A DNA stretch of 64,000 nucleotides from Amycolatopsis sp. CA-230715 (GTDB taxonomy: Bacteria; Actinomycetota; Actinomycetes; Mycobacteriales; Pseudonocardiaceae), in assembly GCF_018736145.1 (NCBI RefSeq), contig NZ_CP059997.1:10043501-10107500 (forward strand). Direction: 5' to 3'. The notes beneath the pieces were generated by a model, which saw only the letters and a program-made list of their open reading frames with translations, ran no database searches and had not been told where the DNA came from. This document shows positions 59,787 through 64,000 of the stretch, in pieces. The first letter of the stretch is position 1. The number at the start of each line of letters is the position of its first letter. The position numbers and the translations under genes are program-made.

Positions 59787-59820
59787 CGGGCGGCCCCTTT
59801 CGTCGCGAAGGGGCCGCCCG
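59787..59820. terminator. Strong hairpin in a gene-free stretch
   Basis: Arms 59787-59799 and 59808-59820 form a perfect 13-bp stem with an 8-base loop. It lies in 59590-59992, which has no supported gene on either strand. It may insulate the genes at 59233 and 59993. Confidence 0.6.
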
Positions 59821-59992
59821 TCCGGGTTCGGAGCGCGCCAACGCCCCACACCACGGTACGTCGGCGGCTCTGATCTTCGAGCCCGTCGACGCGTTGTCAC
59901 CTGACGCCCGGTGCTCGCTCCACCGTTGGCCTCAGCGCCGAGCCAACGCCGACGGTGGAGTTCCCAAACCCGTGCGCGAGTGAGGCAACACG

Positions 59993-60334
59993 ATGACGAT
60001 AAGCGGTGATCATGGATCGTTTCCAGGGGACGACGGTGACGAGCAGGCGGTGCGCGGTGGGCGGCACATCGACACCGGGAAACCAGCCGCCCCGGCAAGC
60101 CCGGAGTTCAGCCGCGCCGAATCCCCAGCGCTGGAAAGTCGCCGAACGGTCGGCGAGCGGCACTGGGCGGTACAACTGGTGAGCAAGGTCGTGACCAGCC
60201 CTGCCGCGGTCGCTACGACGCTCGGCTTTGTCGCGGTCGTCATCCTGCTGGTCCTGCTCGGCGCCGGCCTGCTCGGCGTCCGGGTCGACGTCGGGCCGAT
60301 CCACGTAGGTCCAGGCACAGGCCAAGCGAAATGA
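59993..60334 (+). CDS. Single-pass membrane protein
   Basis: 113 residues. The N-terminal 60 residues are polar and Gly/Asp-rich. One membrane helix follows at about 73-95 (VATTLGFVAVVILLVLLGAG), then a short extracytoplasmic tail. It lies 80 bp before the pentapeptide-repeat gene, in the same direction. Function unknown. Confidence 0.6.
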   Translation: MTISGDHGSFPGDDGDEQAVRGGRHIDTGKPAAPASPEFSRAESPALESRRTVGERHWAVQLVSKVVTSPAAVATTLGFVAVVILLVLLGAGLLGVRVDVGPIHVGPGTGQAK

Positions 60335-60413
60335 CGAGCGATCAAGATGAACGCGACGGCGCAGCGACTGAGCGGCGCGGCGGTGGACGGGAAGGGCGGG
60401 CGACGTCATCGAC

Positions 60414-61684
60414 ATGGGCTCGGGTAAGCGTGACGGGAAGGCGTTGGCACGACTGATCAAACGCCACCGGACAGCGTGGAGACGCAACCAGAGGCGCCGT
60501 CAGGCGAGCTGGTGGTGGGCCACCGCGGTCATCGTGGTGCCGGTTGGCGTGATCGGCACAATCGCGATCACCGCTCTACTGGCCTTCGTGCATGTCGTCG
60601 ATGCGAAGGACAGGATCGAACTCATCAAGACCGGCCTGACGGTGGCCGCGGGAACCGGCGGGGTAGTCGCGCTCGTGCTCGCTCGCCGCCGTCAGTGGGC
60701 CACCGAGCACGACAACACCGAGCGGCGACTGAGCGACCTGTACCTCAAAGCGGTCGAGCAGCTCGGCTCGGACAAGCCCGCGGTCCGCCACGGCGCGCTC
60801 TACGCGCTCGAACGCGTCGCTCAAGACAACCTCACTCAGCGACAAACCGTCGTGAACGTCTTGTGCGCCTACCTGCGCGCCCCCTTCCACCTACCTGACC
60901 CACCCGGCCCCCGACCCCGGCGAGGCCTGCGACGCCCCGCCGCCACCACGACACCGGCCCCCAAGGCAACGCAACCGCTTACGACCGAGAATGACGTGCT
61001 CCAGGAACGCGAAGTGCGCCTGACCGCGCAGCGCATCCTCACCGACCACCTCAAACCAGGACCCGACCCCCGTCGCCCCGCGGACACCTTCTGGCCGGAC
61101 ACCAACCTCGACCTGACCGGCGCCACCCTCATCGGTCTGGACCTGAGCCGTGCACGCGTCCGCGACGCCCGGTTCGACAACGCGACATCAGCGGCTGCGC
61201 CCGGTTCGACGAGGCGGAGTTCAGCGGAAACGTCGGGTTCGTCACGACGACGTTCGCGGGGGCCAGCTGGTTCTGCAAGACAAAATTCCGCGGCAACGCC
61301 GGGTTCGTGAGCACGAAGTTCAACTACAGCGCCGTGTTCAGCGAGGCGGAGTTCGACGAGGGCGCCTCGTTCGACATGGTTGAAGCCAGTTTGGCGGCCT
61401 GGTTCAACGAGACGAAGTTCCACGGAGACGCCTGGTTCGACGGCACGAACTTCAACGAGACTCGGTTCGACAACGCGAAGTTTGATGGAGACGCCCGGTT
61501 CGTGAACACGAAGTTCAGTGGGGAAACAGAATTCACAGCAACGGAGTTCAGCGGTAACACCGTCTTTGACGAGGCGACATTTGGAGGAGACGCCCGGTTT
61601 ACCGACGTGAAGTTCAGCAGAGAGGCATTGTTCGACGGCGCGAAGTTCAGCGGGGACGTTCCTGACGAGGTACGCGCTCAATGA
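60414..61684 (+). pseudogene. Membrane pentapeptide-repeat protein, frameshifted
   Basis: Frame one (60414 onward) encodes two membrane helices (about 38-60 and 72-92), a conserved RRLSDLYLKAVEQLGSDKPA segment seen in membrane-linked pentapeptide proteins, and DLTGATLIGLDLSRARVRDA. Near 61188-61190 the frame breaks. The repeats then continue in another frame (CARFDEAEFSGNVGFVTTTF) to 61684 with the F-x-x-x-x-F ladder. Inserting one T in ACATCAGC restores the frame. A real deletion or a sequencing error is equally possible. Confidence 0.75.
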
Positions 61685-61892
61685 TTTTGTTTCGCCGCCA
61701 TTGATCCTGACACGGAATCGGTGTCCGTCGGCGTTTGGCCCGATCCCCATGTGGATTCGAGCGCGAGTCAAGGGGAAGGAGCTATTGATGCCCTCATTTG
61801 GGCGTCGCGGGCGCGTTCGTTCCTTGTTTGTCGGCGAACTCGTTGCAAACTCTCTGTGGCCCGTTGATCACTACCCAAGGTAGGGAGTTCTC

Positions 61893-62108
61893 GTGGCGCA
61901 GGAACGTACTTCGCCGAACATGTCTGTCCCCGGAGAAGGCCACCCCAACGGCGGCGGTGCTCTTCAACGACCGGGTCGACATTACCGTGCGGGCCTTGCC
62001 GCAGCTTCGCTCCCCGAACCAAACACGGTTCGCGCTCCACTCTCGACTGTCTCGTTGACCAAACCGGAACCTCGGCGCTCCAGCGTGCGGCAGCCGGGGA
62101 AGCCGTAA
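61893..62108 (+). CDS. Possible 71-residue protein
   Basis: The GTG at 61893 has AGGGAG 5-7 bases upstream, a good site. The peptide (VAQERTSPNMSVPGEGHPNG) is Pro/Gly/Arg-rich without a recognised family. An overlapping minus-strand frame is equally open. The rest of 61685-62472 shows nothing I can name. Confidence 0.3.
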   Translation: MAQERTSPNMSVPGEGHPNGGGALQRPGRHYRAGLAAASLPEPNTVRAPLSTVSLTKPEPRRSSVRQPGKP

Positions 62109-62472
62109 TGCAGACGACTCCAGCACGACCTGTTCGCCATACTGTCCTGACACCACGGAAAGCTCCGGCTCGGCCACGCAAACGGCTTCGAGCATTGACT
62201 CTGGGTCACGCGCGCCAGTCGACAGCTGCTTCGTGGACGTCCTCCCCCATCCGGGTGATTACCGTCGTGGTGGGTCATGATCACGCTCCGCTTTGACCGA
62301 CAGGACTTATCGAGGTTGCGGCGCTATCAAGCCGACTATGTGGTTACCGCTCGCCCCAGCGATAGCCAGGCGGTGCGGACACCGCCAACTTGCCTCCCGC
62401 AGATCACGATGCAACGTTCTCGAACATAGGTTCGATCGCCTTGCTTCCCCCTCGGCGGATCGTCGTCGCGGC

Positions 62473-64000
62473 GTGGAGGGCTGGTTGTCGTTCAGTAACA
62501 AACCGAATCTATCGTGGGACCGTCTGGAAAGGACGCTGTCCGGTCGTCCCGCCGCACCCGGTGATGGCAACGACGCCTCGGCGTGGACCCGGCATCGTGA
62601 CGGGTACGCGGGCCCGCCGCCCGATCTGCGTGACCGCGACCGTCGCGTCGACGAGTACTTGATCGGCGAGGTCCGCACCCCGTACGCCGAACTGCACGTC
62701 CACTCGAACTTCAGCTTCCTAGACGGGGCCAGCCACCCCGAGGAACTCGTCGAGGAGGCCGTCCGCCAAGGGTTGGACGCTATCGCCCTGACCGATCACG
62801 ATGGCATGTACGGCGTGGTGCGGTTCGCCGCCGCCGCGCGGGAGTACGGGATGCGCACCCTGTTTGGCGCCGAACTCTCCCTGGGGCTGACCGCCGCGCA
62901 ATCCGGGAAGCCGGATCCGGACGGCGAGCATCTGCTGGTGCTCGCCCGCGGGCTGGAGGGGTACCGGCGGTTGTGCCGGGCCATCTCGCACGCCCAGCTC
63001 GCGGGCGGGGAGAAAGGCAAACCCGTCTACGACCTCGACGAGGTGGTCGACGAGCTGCGCGGGCACAGCGTGGTGCTGACCGGATGCCGCAAAGGCGCTG
63101 TGCGCCAGGCCCTCTACTCCGACGGGCCCGCCGCGGCGGCCGAGGAGCTGACCTGGCTGGTCGACCGGTTCGGCCGGACCAGCGTATACGTCGAACTCCA
63201 TCACCACGGGCTCCCGCTCGACTCCGAGCACAACGACCTGCTCGCGAGGATCGCGCGTGAGCAGCGGGTCGGGATCGTGGCGACGAACAACGTCCACTAC
63301 GCCCAGCCCGCGCAAAGCCGGGTCGCCGACGCGCTCGCGGCGGTGCGAGCCCGCCGCAGCCTGGACGAGATGGACGGCTGGCTCGACGGCGGCAGCGAGC
63401 GGTTCATCCGCTCCGGCGCCGAGATGGCCGAGCGGTTCGCGCGCTGGCCCGGCGCGGTCCAAACCGCCGCCGTCCTCGGTGTGGAGTGTGCGTTCGATCT
63501 CACGCTGGTCGCCCCGGACCTGCCGCCCTTCCCGGTCCCGGACGGGCACGACGAAACCTCGTACCTGCGCGAGCTGACCTGGGCCGGCGCCGCCGACCGC
63601 TACGGCCCCCGCGAACACGCGCCGGACGCCTACGCGCAGCTCGGCCACGAACTCGACACCATCGAGAAACTGGGGTTCCCCGGGTATTTCCTGATCGTGT
63701 GGGACATCGTGCGGTTCTGCCGCGAGAACGACATCCTCTGCCAGGGCCGCGGCTCCGCGGCGAACTCCGCGGTCTGCTACGCCCTCGGCATCACCAACGC
63801 CGACCCCGTGAAGTGGGGCCTGCTGTTCGAACGCTTCTTGAGTGCCGAGCGCGACGGGCCGCCGGACATCGACGTCGACATCGAGTCCGACCGCCGCGAG
63901 GAGGCCATTCAGTACGTCTACGACACTCACGGCCGTCTGCACTCCGCACAAGTCGCGAACGTGATCACCTACCGCGCGCGCTCCGCGGTGCGCGACGCCG
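62473..64000 (+). CDS. dnaE2: Error-prone DNA polymerase DnaE2 (5' part, runs off the window)
   Basis: 509 codons visible from a GTG at 62473. LSWDRLERTLSGR and AWTRHRDGYAGP are the usual DnaE2 start. The PHP domain follows (ELHVHSNFSFLDGASHPEEL, ALTDHDGMYG), then the polymerase palm with GFPGYFLIVWDIVRFCREND, CQGRGSAANSAVCYALG and the metal-binding Asp pair in GPPDIDVDIESDRREE. DnaE2 performs mutagenic translesion synthesis in the SOS response together with ImuA'/ImuB, which are not in this window. No LexA box was identified upstream. Confidence 0.92.
   Translation, partial: MEGWLSFSNKPNLSWDRLERTLSGRPAAPGDGNDASAWTRHRDGYAGPPPDLRDRDRRVDEYLIGEVRTPYAELHVHSNFSFLDGASHPEELVEEAVRQGLDAIALTDHDGMYGVVRFAAAAREYGMRTLFGAELSLGLTAAQSGKPDPDGEHLLVLARGLEGYRRLCRAISHAQLAGGEKGKPVYDLDEVVDELRGHSVVLTGCRKGAVRQALYSDGPAAAAEELTWLVDRFGRTSVYVELHHHGLPLDSEHNDLLARIAREQRVGIVATNNVHYAQPAQSRVADALAAVRARRSLDEMDGWLDGGSERFIRSGAEMAERFARWPGAVQTAAVLGVECAFDLTLVAPDLPPFPVPDGHDETSYLRELTWAGAADRYGPREHAPDAYAQLGHELDTIEKLGFPGYFLIVWDIVRFCRENDILCQGRGSAANSAVCYALGITNADPVKWGLLFERFLSAERDGPPDIDVDIESDRREEAIQYVYDTHGRLHSAQVANVITYRARSAVRDA

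Noticed and set aside
59897..60487. Minus-strand 196-codon frame.
   Set aside because: The plus-strand membrane protein at 59993-60334 has a clear membrane helix and explains the region better.

Overview
The window is high-GC DNA from an actinomycete. Evidence is the GC-rich third codon positions, frequent GTG starts, and the presence of a WhiB-like protein, Lsr2, LigD, DnaE2, a SARP regulator and GRASP-type RiPP genes. A Pseudonocardiales-like host is my inference and is not proven. No rRNA, tRNA or CRISPR array was seen. The mix of small orphan genes, gene relics, an insertion sequence and plasmid-flavoured genes (accessory SSB, MobC/RHH-like protein, ParB-like protein) suggests a large plasmid or an accessory chromosomal region.

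Layout. 0-9.5 kb: small minus-strand orphan genes with an SSB gene and a family of short GATC-containing palindromes, a lipoprotein, a first small secreted SH3-like protein (4.7-5.2 kb), a FlK-like thioesterase with a TetR stub, then four genes chained by 4-base overlaps (6.2-9.0 kb) and another lipoprotein. 9.6-11.6 kb: a structured leader, a tryptophan-2,3-dioxygenase-like heme protein and an EamA exporter. 11.8-19.1 kb: small regulatory or orphan genes, including a Wbl protein and a HAD-fold protein. 19.2-22.4 kb: relics (TetR, acyl-CoA dehydrogenase pieces, ligA) around one intact flavin-dependent monooxygenase. 22.6-25.05 kb: a complete graspetide (omega-ester RiPP) operon of precursor, ATP-grasp ligase and PIMT-like methyltransferase, followed by a broken phosphotransferase. 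A 69-bp ligA piece occurs in direct orientation on both sides of this block.

27-36 kb: a large HTH/NTPase/WD40 STAND protein and a SARP-NB-ARC-TPR regulator, each transcribed divergently from a tiny secreted protein, with a third small SH3-like protein between them. 36-44.2 kb: NUDIX, an XRE/TPR regulator, a membrane protein, then an operon for an N-formylated amino-deoxysugar (RmlC-like, RmlB, DegT aminotransferase, formyltransferase) convergent with a MurG-like glycosyltransferase. 44.6-49.8 kb: membrane, ASCH-like, NUDIX and Cys-motif proteins, and Lsr2. 49.9-56.9 kb: GNAT, LigD (ligase plus polymerase domains), and a large TPR/STAND-like protein flanked by a 130-bp imperfect direct repeat. 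56.9-58.3 kb: an intact IS3-family element with 25-bp perfect inverted repeats and a 3-bp target duplication. 58.3-64 kb: secreted HNH-like protein, membrane protein, a frameshifted pentapeptide-repeat gene, and the 5' part of dnaE2, which runs off the window.

The clearest biosynthetic unit is the graspetide operon. The most unusual pattern is STAND-type regulators paired head-to-head with small secreted proteins that share a cysteine-bearing core.
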